This document shows, one piece after another, positions 1 to 13,647 of a DNA stretch of 64,000 nt (position 1 is the stretch's first letter; every line of letters starts with the position of its first letter). The translations under genes were made by a program, and so were the position numbers. The notes under the pieces are model-generated. The model saw nothing but the letters and a program-made list of their open reading frames with translations. It searched no databases and was not told the origin of the DNA. This stretch comes from Aphanomyces cochlioides (taxonomy: Eukaryota; Oomycota; Saprolegniomycetes; Saprolegniales; Verrucalvaceae): positions 620,001-684,000 of the forward strand of contig JAHQRK010000010.1 in the NCBI GenBank assembly GCA_019828595.1. Direction: 5' to 3'.

Positions 1-138
1 TTGTAAGTTTTGACGCAATGGTGGGATTCTAGAAGTAGAAATGGTGATTTTCTGTCGTGGTGTGCTTGAATGAGTGTGACAGCATGCGTGTGATGTTTGG
101 ATTGGATGTGTAGCTCAAGTTGCTTCAGAGTCATGAAA

Positions 139-219
139 GACAGCTTGGCCGAGCGGTTAAGGCGTTAGACTAGAAATCTAATGGGGTCACCCGCGTGAGT
201 TCAAATCTCACAGCTGTCG
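139..219 (+). tRNA. tRNA-Ser (anticodon AGA), unit 1
   Basis: The acceptor stem GACAGCT pairs with AGCTGTC, followed by discriminator G. The D-arm carries an A box (TGGCCGAGCGG). The anticodon stem TTAGA/TCTAA holds the loop CTAGAAA, so the anticodon is AGA and it reads UCU (and UCC after inosine modification). There is a long variable arm, as expected for serine, and a B box (GTTCAAATC). No intron and no encoded CCA. A T5 run at 222-226 is a Pol III terminator. It differs from the CGA isoacceptor of the same unit only at the anticodon wobble base and in the variable arm. Confidence 0.97.
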
Positions 220-1483
220 ACTTTTTCTCCTTTTACCCCATCTTACTTGCCGACATGAAACGACACACATTGTCCATCGAATCATAATTTTAACACTACA
301 CTGGCCGCGTAACCCAAGAAATACTCATCATCCGCTGCCTCGTACCAAACGATCTGCTAACCAATCGCAGCGACAAAGTGCATGATTGGGATTGATTCAC
401 CACTCATTTCATCAGTCAGTGTTATCCCCAACAGTTCACCACGGTGAATGAACAGCATTTCGAAAAAAACAGGTCAACAACAGACCCACAGCACGTCTAT
501 GGTTACTTCCGTTGCGACTTTTACGGAAGCAACAGTTACATGGCAAAAGTCGCCTCGTGGAAACTCGGAAAGTCGTAGACAAGTCCGAGATCGTATCGAA
601 TCAAATCGCATATGATTCGATAAGCATTCAATTCGAATCCACGTATGATATTGCTAAAGAAGTGTCGTGAAGAATGCACGATTTTATTCAAAGTAATGCC
701 AGTGATGTTGTGAAATTGTGTGGAAATCGTCCACTCCAAGACGGAACGAATAAGACATTGAAGGTGTATCCAAGCGTTGATTCGACGATGTTTCGAGTGA
801 AAGTACCAACATGGGGTGCATATTTTGGTGTGATATTATTGACGGATGTCTTTCCGTGAGGTCATCGGGTTCACATCAACGGCGACGAAGAAACAAACAA
901 TGTTTTACTTTCGGCTGGAAGATTCATCGACGGCTTCAAGATGACATATATTGTCCACTTTTTCACATACTACGTGAAATTCAAATGTAGGAGCGGATTC
1001 TCCAGGGCGTATCTGCTTTTTTGCATGAAAGATCCTCAAGATAGAGAAGAATGCACATCTGAGGACCCTTTGATCCTTTGAAGATTTGCGAGCATGTATC
1101 GAGAGTTCATAGTCTTTGACGTAGAAGGCTTTACGTCAACAAGTTGGCTCACATGTGACCTGAAAAGAACAAAGATAATCTGAATAGGTCGTTGTTTTCA
1201 AACGAGTGGTGATATAGATGAGTTTGAGTTAATGTGGATGGTGCAAGAATGCCTGTTCCTCTCCCTGCTTGGAATGAATTGGCAACAAGCATGCCAGCTC
1301 GACGACTGTGTCTCAGTTTGAGTAGGTGAGTATAGTTGTTGTAACATCGTGGAATTTGAGTATATTTTTTGTTGGGAGTCTCTCTTGAAGGTGTTCGATG
1401 AGTGCAGGTGCATGGTGTTGGAGAATGCAAGGTTTGAACGTCTCGTGTGGTTGTTATGGCAAGTCTTGTGAGTCGAGTATAGA

Positions 1484-1564
1484 GACAGCTTGGCCGAGCG
1501 GTTAAGGCGTTAGACTCGAAATCTAATGGGGAAACCCTCGTGAGTTCAAATCTCACAGCTGTCG
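1484..1564 (+). tRNA. tRNA-Ser (anticodon CGA), unit 1
   Basis: Same acceptor, D, anticodon-stem and T arms as the AGA gene at 139-219, but the anticodon loop is CTCGAAA (anticodon CGA, reading UCG) and the variable arm differs. A T5 terminator follows at 1569-1573. The near-identity of the two genes implies that one arose from the other by duplication with an anticodon change. Confidence 0.97.
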
Positions 1565-2376
1565 ATACTTTTTCGTGCCACTCGACACGATTTATCCACA
1601 TCAACACGAATGTATTTTTTTCATACGAATGCAGTAGCCAATACTTTGATCACACACACACACAGAAACACTCGAAGTAGTATTCAAATTTCTCAAGCAC
1701 ACACTGCATGTACCCTTCCCTGCACACCACATAATATGTGGTACATGTGACTGCTCAACATACCTAATTCAACTTTGCTTCTTCCAACTCATCTGTCTTT
1801 TCTATCTCAGGGCTGCTCGTGGTGACAAGTTGGATTGAACACATCATGTTTTTTCATGGACATGGCTCGTCGGGAAAGAACACCTCATCCCGGTGCTCAA
1901 GAAGCATATTTTTGCCGTGGTTTTAATTCCTGTTTCAAGGTTCTTTCACAACTCGAAAAGACCCCTTGTCTTGGCAGTGCAGATTGCTGCTTTATTTAGG
2001 CCATTCGTGTACGAAAGAAAGTATCGTGATAATACAAACACTTTTTGTCGCTCTGCTCGCTTCAACTGTAGTTTTAATTATAGAGTTGACTGTCGATGTC
2101 CGCAAGGTGTATTAATGGTATAGCAACACACAGGTGACACGATGTAGGACAAGTGAGCATGCGCATTGAAGGCCGTGTCGAGACACAACACGTAGTTTCT
2201 GGGGAAAGTGTGAGTTGGCAAACGTATGATTGAGTTATTTGTAAGTTTTGACGCAATGGTGGGATTCTAGAAGTAGAAATGGTGATTTTCTGTCGTGGTG
2301 TGCTTGAATGAGTGTGACAGCATGCGTGTGATGTTTGGATTGGATGTGTAGCTCAAGTTGCTTCAGAGTCATGAAA

Positions 2377-2457
2377 GACAGCTTGGCCGAGCGGTTAAGG
2401 CGTTAGACTAGAAATCTAATGGGGTCACCCGCGTGAGTTCAAATCTCACAGCTGTCG
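2377..2457 (+). tRNA. tRNA-Ser (AGA), unit 2
   Basis: Identical by eye to the unit 1 gene at 139-219: anticodon loop CTAGAAA, long variable arm, intact A and B boxes, T run just downstream. Confidence 0.97.
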
Positions 2458-3721
2458 ACTTTTTCTCCTTTTACCCCATCTTACTTGCCGACATGAAACG
2501 ACACACATTGTCCATCGAATCATAATTTTAACACTACACTGGCCGCGTAACCCAAGAAATACTCATCATCCGCTGCCTCGTACCAAACGATCTGCTAACC
2601 AATCGCAGCGACAAAGTGCATGATTGGGATTGATTCACCACTCATTTCATCAGTCAGTGTTATCCCCAACAGTTCACCACGGTGAATGAACAGCATTTCG
2701 AAAAAAACAGGTCAACAACAGACCCACAGCACGTCTATGGTTACTTCCGTTGCGACTTTTACGGAAGCAACAGTTACATGGCAAAAGTCGCCTCGTGGAA
2801 ACTCGGAAAGTCGTAGACAAGTCCGAGATCGTATCGAATCAAATCGCATATGATTCGATAAGCATTCAATTCGAATCCACGTATGATATTGCTAAAGAAG
2901 TGTCGTGAAGAATGCACGATTTTATTCAAAGTAATGCCAGTGATGTTGTGAAATTGTGTGGAAATCGTCCACTCCAAGACGGAACGAATAAGACATTGAA
3001 GGTGTATCCAAGCGTTGATTCGACGATGTTTCGAGTGAAAGTACCAACATGGGGTGCATATTTTGGTGTGATATTATTGACGGATGTCTTTCCGTGAGGT
3101 CATCGGGTTCACATCAACGGCGACGAAGAAACAAACAATGTTTTACTTTCGGCTGGAAGATTCATCGACGGCTTCAAGATGACATATATTGTCCACTTTT
3201 TCACATACTACGTGAAATTCAAATGTAGGAGCGGATTCTCCAGGGCGTATCTGCTTTTTTGCATGAAAGATCCTCAAGATAGAGAAGAATGCACATCTGA
3301 GGACCCTTTGATCCTTTGAAGATTTGCGAGCATGTATCGAGAGTTCATAGTCTTTGACGTAGAAGGCTTTACGTCAACAAGTTGGCTCACATGTGACCTG
3401 AAAAGAACAAAGATAATCTGAATAGGTCGTTGTTTTCAAACGAGTGGTGATATAGATGAGTTTGAGTTAATGTGGATGGTGCAAGAATGCCTGTTCCTCT
3501 CCCTGCTTGGAATGAATTGGCAACAAGCATGCCAGCTCGACGACTGTGTCTCAGTTTGAGTAGGTGAGTATAGTTGTTGTAACATCGTGGAATTTGAGTA
3601 TATTTTTTGTTGGGAGTCTCTCTTGAAGGTGTTCGATGAGTGCAGGTGCATGGTGTTGGAGAATGCAAGGTTTGAACGTCTCGTGTGGTTGTTATGGCAA
3701 GTCTTGTGAGTCGAGTATAGA

Positions 3722-3802
3722 GACAGCTTGGCCGAGCGGTTAAGGCGTTAGACTCGAAATCTAATGGGGAAACCCTCGTGAGTTCAAATCTCACAGCTGT
3801 CG
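3722..3802 (+). tRNA. tRNA-Ser (CGA), unit 2
   Basis: Identical by eye to the unit 1 gene at 1484-1564: anticodon loop CTCGAAA, all stems intact. Confidence 0.97.
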
Positions 3803-4614
3803 ATACTTTTTCGTGCCACTCGACACGATTTATCCACATCAACACGAATGTATTTTTTTCATACGAATGCAGTAGCCAATACTTTGATCACACACACACA
3901 CAGAAACACTCGAAGTAGTATTCAAATTTCTCAAGCACACACTGCATGTACCCTTCCCTGCACACCACATAATATGTGGTACATGTGACTGCTCAACATA
4001 CCTAATTCAACTTTGCTTCTTCCAACTCATCTGTCTTTTCTATCTCAGGGCTGCTCGTGGTGACAAGTTGGATTGAACACATCATGTTTTTTCATGGACA
4101 TGGCTCGTCGGGAAAGAACACCTCATCCCGGTGCTCAAGAAGCATATTTTTGCCGTGGTTTTAATTCCTGTTTCAAGGTTCTTTCACAACTCGAAAAGAC
4201 CCCTTGTCTTGGCAGTGCAGATTGCTGCTTTATTTAGGCCATTCGTGTACGAAAGAAAGTATCGTGATAATACAAACACTTTTTGTCGCTCTGCTCGCTT
4301 CAACTGTAGTTTTAATTATAGAGTTGACTGTCGATGTCCGCAAGGTGTATTAATGGTATAGCAACACACAGGTGACACGATGTAGGACAAGTGAGCATGC
4401 GCATTGAAGGCCGTGTCGAGACACAACACGTAGTTTCTGGGGAAAGTGTGAGTTGGCAAACGTATGATTGAGTTATTTGTAAGTTTTGACGCAATGGTGG
4501 GATTCTAGAAGTAGAAATGGTGATTTTCTGTCGTGGTGTGCTTGAATGAGTGTGACAGCATGCGTGTGATGTTTGGATTGGATGTGTAGCTCAAGTTGCT
4601 TCAGAGTCATGAAA

Positions 4615-4695
4615 GACAGCTTGGCCGAGCGGTTAAGGCGTTAGACTAGAAATCTAATGGGGTCACCCGCGTGAGTTCAAATCTCACAGCTGTCG
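4615..4695 (+). tRNA. tRNA-Ser (AGA), unit 3
   Basis: Same sequence as the gene at 139-219, with intact stems, boxes and T-run terminator. Confidence 0.97.
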
Positions 4696-5959
4696 ACTTT
4701 TTCTCCTTTTACCCCATCTTACTTGCCGACATGAAACGACACACATTGTCCATCGAATCATAATTTTAACACTACACTGGCCGCGTAACCCAAGAAATAC
4801 TCATCATCCGCTGCCTCGTACCAAACGATCTGCTAACCAATCGCAGCGACAAAGTGCATGATTGGGATTGATTCACCACTCATTTCATCAGTCAGTGTTA
4901 TCCCCAACAGTTCACCACGGTGAATGAACAGCATTTCGAAAAAAACAGGTCAACAACAGACCCACAGCACGTCTATGGTTACTTCCGTTGCGACTTTTAC
5001 GGAAGCAACAGTTACATGGCAAAAGTCGCCTCGTGGAAACTCGGAAAGTCGTAGACAAGTCCGAGATCGTATCGAATCAAATCGCATATGATTCGATAAG
5101 CATTCAATTCGAATCCACGTATGATATTGCTAAAGAAGTGTCGTGAAGAATGCACGATTTTATTCAAAGTAATGCCAGTGATGTTGTGAAATTGTGTGGA
5201 AATCGTCCACTCCAAGACGGAACGAATAAGACATTGAAGGTGTATCCAAGCGTTGATTCGACGATGTTTCGAGTGAAAGTACCAACATGGGGTGCATATT
5301 TTGGTGTGATATTATTGACGGATGTCTTTCCGTGAGGTCATCGGGTTCACATCAACGGCGACGAAGAAACAAACAATGTTTTACTTTCGGCTGGAAGATT
5401 CATCGACGGCTTCAAGATGACATATATTGTCCACTTTTTCACATACTACGTGAAATTCAAATGTAGGAGCGGATTCTCCAGGGCGTATCTGCTTTTTTGC
5501 ATGAAAGATCCTCAAGATAGAGAAGAATGCACATCTGAGGACCCTTTGATCCTTTGAAGATTTGCGAGCATGTATCGAGAGTTCATAGTCTTTGACGTAG
5601 AAGGCTTTACGTCAACAAGTTGGCTCACATGTGACCTGAAAAGAACAAAGATAATCTGAATAGGTCGTTGTTTTCAAACGAGTGGTGATATAGATGAGTT
5701 TGAGTTAATGTGGATGGTGCAAGAATGCCTGTTCCTCTCCCTGCTTGGAATGAATTGGCAACAAGCATGCCAGCTCGACGACTGTGTCTCAGTTTGAGTA
5801 GGTGAGTATAGTTGTTGTAACATCGTGGAATTTGAGTATATTTTTTGTTGGGAGTCTCTCTTGAAGGTGTTCGATGAGTGCAGGTGCATGGTGTTGGAGA
5901 ATGCAAGGTTTGAACGTCTCGTGTGGTTGTTATGGCAAGTCTTGTGAGTCGAGTATAGA

Positions 5960-6040
5960 GACAGCTTGGCCGAGCGGTTAAGGCGTTAGACTCGAAATCT
6001 AATGGGGAAACCCTCGTGAGTTCAAATCTCACAGCTGTCG
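5960..6040 (+). tRNA. tRNA-Ser (CGA), unit 3
   Basis: Same sequence as the gene at 1484-1564, with intact stems and boxes. Confidence 0.97.
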
Positions 6041-6852
6041 ATACTTTTTCGTGCCACTCGACACGATTTATCCACATCAACACGAATGTATTTTTTTCAT
6101 ACGAATGCAGTAGCCAATACTTTGATCACACACACACACAGAAACACTCGAAGTAGTATTCAAATTTCTCAAGCACACACTGCATGTACCCTTCCCTGCA
6201 CACCACATAATATGTGGTACATGTGACTGCTCAACATACCTAATTCAACTTTGCTTCTTCCAACTCATCTGTCTTTTCTATCTCAGGGCTGCTCGTGGTG
6301 ACAAGTTGGATTGAACACATCATGTTTTTTCATGGACATGGCTCGTCGGGAAAGAACACCTCATCCCGGTGCTCAAGAAGCATATTTTTGCCGTGGTTTT
6401 AATTCCTGTTTCAAGGTTCTTTCACAACTCGAAAAGACCCCTTGTCTTGGCAGTGCAGATTGCTGCTTTATTTAGGCCATTCGTGTACGAAAGAAAGTAT
6501 CGTGATAATACAAACACTTTTTGTCGCTCTGCTCGCTTCAACTGTAGTTTTAATTATAGAGTTGACTGTCGATGTCCGCAAGGTGTATTAATGGTATAGC
6601 AACACACAGGTGACACGATGTAGGACAAGTGAGCATGCGCATTGAAGGCCGTGTCGAGACACAACACGTAGTTTCTGGGGAAAGTGTGAGTTGGCAAACG
6701 TATGATTGAGTTATTTGTAAGTTTTGACGCAATGGTGGGATTCTAGAAGTAGAAATGGTGATTTTCTGTCGTGGTGTGCTTGAATGAGTGTGACAGCATG
6801 CGTGTGATGTTTGGATTGGATGTGTAGCTCAAGTTGCTTCAGAGTCATGAAA

Positions 6853-6933
6853 GACAGCTTGGCCGAGCGGTTAAGGCGTTAGACTAGAAATCTAATGGGG
6901 TCACCCGCGTGAGTTCAAATCTCACAGCTGTCG
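6853..6933 (+). tRNA. tRNA-Ser (AGA), unit 4
   Basis: Same sequence as the gene at 139-219, with intact stems, boxes and T-run terminator. Confidence 0.97.
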
Positions 6934-8197
6934 ACTTTTTCTCCTTTTACCCCATCTTACTTGCCGACATGAAACGACACACATTGTCCATCGAATCATA
7001 ATTTTAACACTACACTGGCCGCGTAACCCAAGAAATACTCATCATCCGCTGCCTCGTACCAAACGATCTGCTAACCAATCGCAGCGACAAAGTGCATGAT
7101 TGGGATTGATTCACCACTCATTTCATCAGTCAGTGTTATCCCCAACAGTTCACCACGGTGAATGAACAGCATTTCGAAAAAAACAGGTCAACAACAGACC
7201 CACAGCACGTCTATGGTTACTTCCGTTGCGACTTTTACGGAAGCAACAGTTACATGGCAAAAGTCGCCTCGTGGAAACTCGGAAAGTCGTAGACAAGTCC
7301 GAGATCGTATCGAATCAAATCGCATATGATTCGATAAGCATTCAATTCGAATCCACGTATGATATTGCTAAAGAAGTGTCGTGAAGAATGCACGATTTTA
7401 TTCAAAGTAATGCCAGTGATGTTGTGAAATTGTGTGGAAATCGTCCACTCCAAGACGGAACGAATAAGACATTGAAGGTGTATCCAAGCGTTGATTCGAC
7501 GATGTTTCGAGTGAAAGTACCAACATGGGGTGCATATTTTGGTGTAATATTATTGACGGATGTCTTTCCGTGAGGTCATCGGGTTCACATCAACGGCGAC
7601 GAAGAAACAAACAATGTTTTACTTTCGGCTGGAAGATTCATCGACGGCTTCAAGATGACATATATTGTCCACTTTTTCACATACTACGTGAAATTCAAAT
7701 GTAGGAGCGGATTCTCCAGGGCGTATCTGCTTTTTTGCATGAAAGATCCTCAAGATAGAGAAGAATGCACATCTGAGGACCCTTTGATCCTTTGAAGATT
7801 TGCGAGCATGTATCGAGAGTTCATAGTCTTTGACGTAGAAGGCTTTACGTCAACAAGTTGGCTCACATGTGACCTGAAAAGAACAAAGATAATCTGAATA
7901 GGTCGTTGTTTTCAAACGAGTGGTGATATAGATGAGTTTGAGTTAATGTGGATGGTGCAAGAATGCCTGTTCCTCTCCCTGCTTGGAATGAATTGGCAAC
8001 AAGCATGCCAGCTCGACGACTGTGTCTCAGTTTGAGTAGGTGAGTATAGTTGTTGTAACATCGTGGAATTTGAGTATATTTTTTGTTGGGAGTCTCTCTT
8101 GAAGGTGTTCGATGAGTGCAGGTGCATGGTGTTGGAGAATGCAAGGTTTGAACGTCTCGTGTGGTTGTTATGGCAAGTCTTGTGAGTCGAGTATAGA

Positions 8198-8278
8198 GAC
8201 AGCTTGGCCGAGCGGTTAAGGCGTTAGACTCGAAATCTAATGGGGAAACCCTCGTGAGTTCAAATCTCACAGCTGTCG
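8198..8278 (+). tRNA. tRNA-Ser (CGA), unit 4
   Basis: Same sequence as the gene at 1484-1564, with intact stems and boxes. Confidence 0.97.
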
Positions 8279-9091
8279 ATACTTTTTCGTGCCACTCGAC
8301 ACGATTTATCCACATCAACACGAATGTATTTTTTTCATACGAATGCAGTAGCCAATACTTTGATCACACACACACACAGAAACACTCGAAGTAGTATTCA
8401 AATTTCTCAAGCACACACTGCATGTACCCTTCCCTGCACACCACATAATATGTGGTACATGTGACTGCTCAACATACCTAATTCAACTTTGCTTCTTCCA
8501 ACTCATCTGTCTTTTCTATCTCAGGGCTGCTCGTGGTGACAAGTTGGATTGAACACATCATGTTTTTTCATGGACATGGCTCGTCGGGAAAGAACACCTC
8601 ATCCCGGTGCTCAAGAAGCATATTTTTGCCGTGGTTTTAATTCCTGTTTCAAGGTTCTTTCACAACTCGAAAAGACCCCTTGTCTTGGCAGTGCAGATTG
8701 CTGCTTTATTTAGGCCATTCGTGTACGAAAGAAAGTATCGTGATAATACAAACACTTTTTGTCGCTCTGCTCGCTTCAACTGTAGTTTTAATTATAGAGT
8801 TGACTGTCGATGTCCGCAAGGTGTATTAATGGTATAGCAACACACAGGTGACACGATGTAGGACAAGTGAGCATGCGCATTGAAGGCCGTGTCGAGACAC
8901 AACACGTAGTTTCTGGGGAAAGTGTGAGTTGGCAAACGTATGATTGAGTTATTTGTAAGTTTTGACGCAATGGTGGGATTCTAGAAGTAGAAATGGTGAT
9001 TTTCTGTGCGTGGTGTGCTTGAATGAGTGTGACAGCATGCGTGTGATGTTTGGATTGGATGTGTAGCTCAAGTTGCTTCAGAGTCATGAAA

Positions 9092-9172
9092 GACAGCTTG
9101 GCCGAGCGGTTAAGGCGTTAGACTAGAAATCTAATGGGGTCACCCGCGTGAGTTCAAATCTCACAGCTGTCG
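9092..9172 (+). tRNA. tRNA-Ser (AGA), unit 5
   Basis: Same sequence as the gene at 139-219. This unit has a 1-nt insertion about 85 nt upstream (near 9008), outside the internal promoter. Confidence 0.97.
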
Positions 9173-10436
9173 ACTTTTTCTCCTTTTACCCCATCTTACT
9201 TGCCGACATGAAACGACACACATTGTCCATCGAATCATAATTTTAACACTACACTGGCCGCGTAACCCAAGAAATACTCATCATCCGCTGCCTCGTACCA
9301 AACGATCTGCTAACCAATCGCAGCGACAAAGTGCATGATTGGGATTGATTCACCACTCATTTCATCAGTCAGTGTTATCCCCAACAGTTCACCACGGTGA
9401 ATGAACAGCATTTCGAAAAAAACAGGTCAACAACAGACCCACAGCACGTCTATGGTTACTTCCGTTGCGACTTTTACGGAAGCAACAGTTACATGGCAAA
9501 AGTCGCCTCGTGGAAACTCGGAAAGTCGTAGACAAGTCCGAGATCGTATCGAATCAAATCGCATATGATTCGATAAGCATTCAATTCGAATCCACGTATG
9601 ATATTGCTAAAGAAGTGTCGTGAAGAATGCACGATTTTATTCAAAGTAATGCCAGTGATGTTGTGAAATTGTGTGGAAATCGTCCACTCCAAGACGGAAC
9701 GAATAAGACATTGAAGGTGTATCCAAGCGTTGATTCGACGATGTTTCGAGTGAAAGTACCAACATGGGGTGCATATTTTGGTGTAATATTATTGACGGAT
9801 GTCTTTCCGTGAGGTCATCGGGTTCACATCAACGGCGACGAAGAAACAAACAATGTTTTACTTTCGGCTGGAAGATTCATCGACGGCTTCAAGATGACAT
9901 ATATTGTCCACTTTTTCACATACTACGTGAAATTCAAATGTAGGAGCGGATTCTCCAGGGCGTATCTGCTTTTTTGCATGAAAGATCCTCAAGATAGAGA
10001 AGAATGCACATCTGAGGACCCTTTGATCCTTTGAAGATTTGCGAGCATGTATCGAGAGTTCATAGTCTTTGACGTAGAAGGCTTTACGTCAACAAGTTGG
10101 CTCACATGTGACCTGAAAAGAACAAAGATAATCTGAATAGGTCGTTGTTTTCAAACGAGTGGTGATATAGATGAGTTTGAGTTAATGTGGATGGTGCAAG
10201 AATGCCTGTTCCTCTCCCTGCTTGGAATGAATTGGCAACAAGCATGCCAGCTCGACGACTGTGTCTCAGTTTGAGTAGGTGAGTATAGTTGTTGTAACAT
10301 CGTGGAATTTGAGTATATTTTTTGTTGGGAGTCTCTCTTGAAGGTGTTCGATGAGTGCAGGTGCATGGTGTTGGAGAATGCAAGGTTTGAACGTCTCGTG
10401 TGGTTGTTATGGCAAGTCTTGTGAGTCGAGTATAGA

Positions 10437-10516
10437 GACAGCTTGGCCGAGCGGTTAAGGCGTTAGACTCGAAATCTAATGGGGAAACCCTCGTGAGTTC
10501 AAATCTCCAGCTGTCG
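10437..10516 (+). pseudogene. Damaged tRNA-Ser (CGA), unit 5
   Basis: This copy is 80 nt instead of 81. One A is missing in the 3' strand of the T stem: CTCAC in all other copies reads CTCC here, next to the acceptor stem. The 5-bp T stem can no longer pair fully, or the acceptor stem shifts by one base. The A box, B box core and anticodon CGA are unchanged, so it could still be transcribed but would probably fold badly and be degraded. It is the only defective copy in the array; a base-calling error is the alternative explanation. Confidence 0.8.
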
Positions 10517-11328
10517 ATACTTTTTCGTGCCACTCGACACGATTTATCCACATCAACACGAATGTATTTTTTTCATACGAATGCAGTAGCCAATACTTTG
10601 ATCACACACACACACAGAAACACTCGAAGTAGTATTCAAATTTCTCAAGCACACACTGCATGTACCCTTCCCTGCACACCACATAATATGTGGTACATGT
10701 GACTGCTCAACATACCTAATTCAACTTTGCTTCTTCCAACTCATCTGTCTTTTCTATCTCAGGGCTGCTCGTGGTGACAAGTTGGATTGAACACATCATG
10801 TTTTTTCATGGACATGGCTCGTCGGGAAAGAACACCTCATCCCGGTGCTCAAGAAGCATATTTTTGCCGTGGTTTTAATTCCTGTTTCAAGGTTCTTTCA
10901 CAACTCGAAAAGACCCCTTGTCTTGGCAGTGCAGATTGCTGCTTTATTTAGGCCATTCGTGTACGAAAGAAAGTATCGTGATAATACAAACACTTTTTGT
11001 CGCTCTGCTCGCTTCAACTGTAGTTTTAATTATAGAGTTGACTGTCGATGTCCGCAAGGTGTATTAATGGTATAGCAACACACAGGTGACACGATGTAGG
11101 ACAAGTGAGCATGCGCATTGAAGGCCGTGTCGAGACACAACACGTAGTTTCTGGGGAAAGTGTGAGTTGGCAAACGTATGATTGAGTTATTTGTAAGTTT
11201 TGACGCAATGGTGGGATTCTAGAAGTAGAAATGGTGATTTTCTGTCGTGGTGTGCTTGAATGAGTGTGACAGCATGCGTGTGATGTTTGGATTGGATGTG
11301 TAGCTCAAGTTGCTTCAGAGTCATGAAA

Positions 11329-11409
11329 GACAGCTTGGCCGAGCGGTTAAGGCGTTAGACTAGAAATCTAATGGGGTCACCCGCGTGAGTTCAAATCTCA
11401 CAGCTGTCG
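11329..11409 (+). tRNA. tRNA-Ser (AGA), unit 6
   Basis: Same sequence as the gene at 139-219, with intact stems, boxes and T-run terminator. Confidence 0.97.
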
Positions 11410-12673
11410 ACTTTTTCTCCTTTTACCCCATCTTACTTGCCGACATGAAACGACACACATTGTCCATCGAATCATAATTTTAACACTACACTGGCCGCGT
11501 AACCCAAGAAATACTCATCATCCGCTGCCTCGTACCAAACGATCTGCTAACCAATCGCAGCGACAAAGTGCATGATTGGGATTGATTCACCACTCATTTC
11601 ATCAGTCAGTGTTATCCCCAACAGTTCACCACGGTGAATGAACAGCATTTCGAAAAAAACAGGTCAACAACAGACCCACAGCACGTCTATGGTTACTTCC
11701 GTTGCGACTTTTACGGAAGCAACAGTTACATGGCAAAAGTCGCCTCGTGGAAACTCGGAAAGTCGTAGACAAGTCCGAGATCGTATCGAATCAAATCGCA
11801 TATGATTCGATAAGCATTCAATTCGAATCCACGTATGATATTGCTAAAGAAGTGTCGTGAAGAATGCACGATTTTATTCAAAGTAATGCCAGTGATGTTG
11901 TGAAATTGTGTGGAAATCGTCCACTCCAAGACGGAACGAATAAGACATTGAAGGTGTATCCAAGCGTTGATTCGACGATGTTTCGAGTGAAAGTACCAAC
12001 ATGGGGTGCATATTTTGGTGTAATATTATTGACGGATGTCTTTCCGTGAGGTCATCGGGTTCACATCAACGGCGACGAAGAAACAAACAATGTTTTACTT
12101 TCGGCTGGAAGATTCATCGACGGCTTCAAGATGACATATATTGTCCACTTTTTCACATACTACGTGAAATTCAAATGTAGGAGCGGATTCTCCAGGGCGT
12201 ATCTGCTTTTTTGCATGAAAGATCCTCAAGATAGAGAAGAATGCACATCTGAGGACCCTTTGATCCTTTGAAGATTTGCGAGCATGTATCGAGAGTTCAT
12301 AGTCTTTGACGTAGAAGGCTTTACGTCAACAAGTTGGCTCACATGTGACCTGAAAAGAACAAAGATAATCTGAATAGGTCGTTGTTTTCAAACGAGTGGT
12401 GATATAGATGAGTTTGAGTTAATGTGGATGGTGCAAGAATGCCTGTTCCTCTCCCTGCTTGGAATGAATTGGCAACAAGCATGCCAGCTCGACGACTGTG
12501 TCTCAGTTTGAGTAGGTGAGTATAGTTGTTGTAACATCGTGGAATTTGAGTATATTTTTTGTTGGGAGTCTCTCTTGAAGGTGTTCGATGAGTGCAGGTG
12601 CATGGTGTTGGAGAATGCAAGGTTTGAACGTCTCGTGTGGTTGTTATGGCAAGTCTTGTGAGTCGAGTATAGA

Positions 12674-12754
12674 GACAGCTTGGCCGAGCGGTTAAGGCGT
12701 TAGACTCGAAATCTAATGGGGAAACCCTCGTGAGTTCAAATCTCACAGCTGTCG
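12674..12754 (+). tRNA. tRNA-Ser (CGA), unit 6
   Basis: Same sequence as the gene at 1484-1564; the T stem is intact, unlike the copy in unit 5. Confidence 0.97.
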
Positions 12755-13566
12755 ATACTTTTTCGTGCCACTCGACACGATTTATCCACATCAACACGAA
12801 TGTATTTTTTTCATACGAATGCAGTAGCCAATACTTTGATCACACACACACACAGAAACACTCGAAGTAGTATTCAAATTTCTCAAGCACACACTGCATG
12901 TACCCTTCCCTGCACACCACATAATATGTGGTACATGTGACTGCTCAACATACCTAATTCAACTTTGCTTCTTCCAACTCATCTGTCTTTTCTATCTCAG
13001 GGCTGCTCGTGGTGACAAGTTGGATTGAACACATCATGTTTTTTCATGGACATGGCTCGTCGGGAAAGAACACCTCATCCCGGTGCTCAAGAAGCATATT
13101 TTTGCCGTGGTTTTAATTCCTGTTTCAAGGTTCTTTCACAACTCGAAAAGACCCCTTGTCTTGGCAGTGCAGATTGCTGCTTTATTTAGGCCATTCGTGT
13201 ACGAAAGAAAGTATCGTGATAATACAAACACTTTTTGTCGCTCTGCTCGCTTCAACTGTAGTTTTAATTATAGAGTTGACTGTCGATGTCCGCAAGGTGT
13301 ATTAATGGTATAGCAACACACAGGTGACACGATGTAGGACAAGTGAGCATGCGCATTGAAGGCCGTGTCGAGACACAACACGTAGTTTCTGGGGAAAGTG
13401 TGAGTTGGCAAACGTATGATTGAGTTATTTGTAAGTTTTGACGCAATGGTGGGATTCTAGAAGTAGAAATGGTGATTTTCTGTCGTGGTGTGCTTGAATG
13501 AGTGTGACAGCATGCGTGTGATGTTTGGATTGGATGTGTAGCTCAAGTTGCTTCAGAGTCATGAAA

Positions 13567-13647
13567 GACAGCTTGGCCGAGCGGTTAAGGCGTTAGACTA
13601 GAAATCTAATGGGGTCACCCGCGTGAGTTCAAATCTCACAGCTGTCG
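13567..13647 (+). tRNA. tRNA-Ser (AGA), unit 7
   Basis: Same sequence as the gene at 139-219, with intact stems, boxes and T-run terminator. Confidence 0.97.

Noticed and set aside
674..859. 61-codon plus-strand frame repeated in every array unit, and other 60-152-codon frames in the units
   Set aside because: They recur only because the unit is repeated, overlap each other on both strands, run through tRNA genes in some cases, and resemble no protein.
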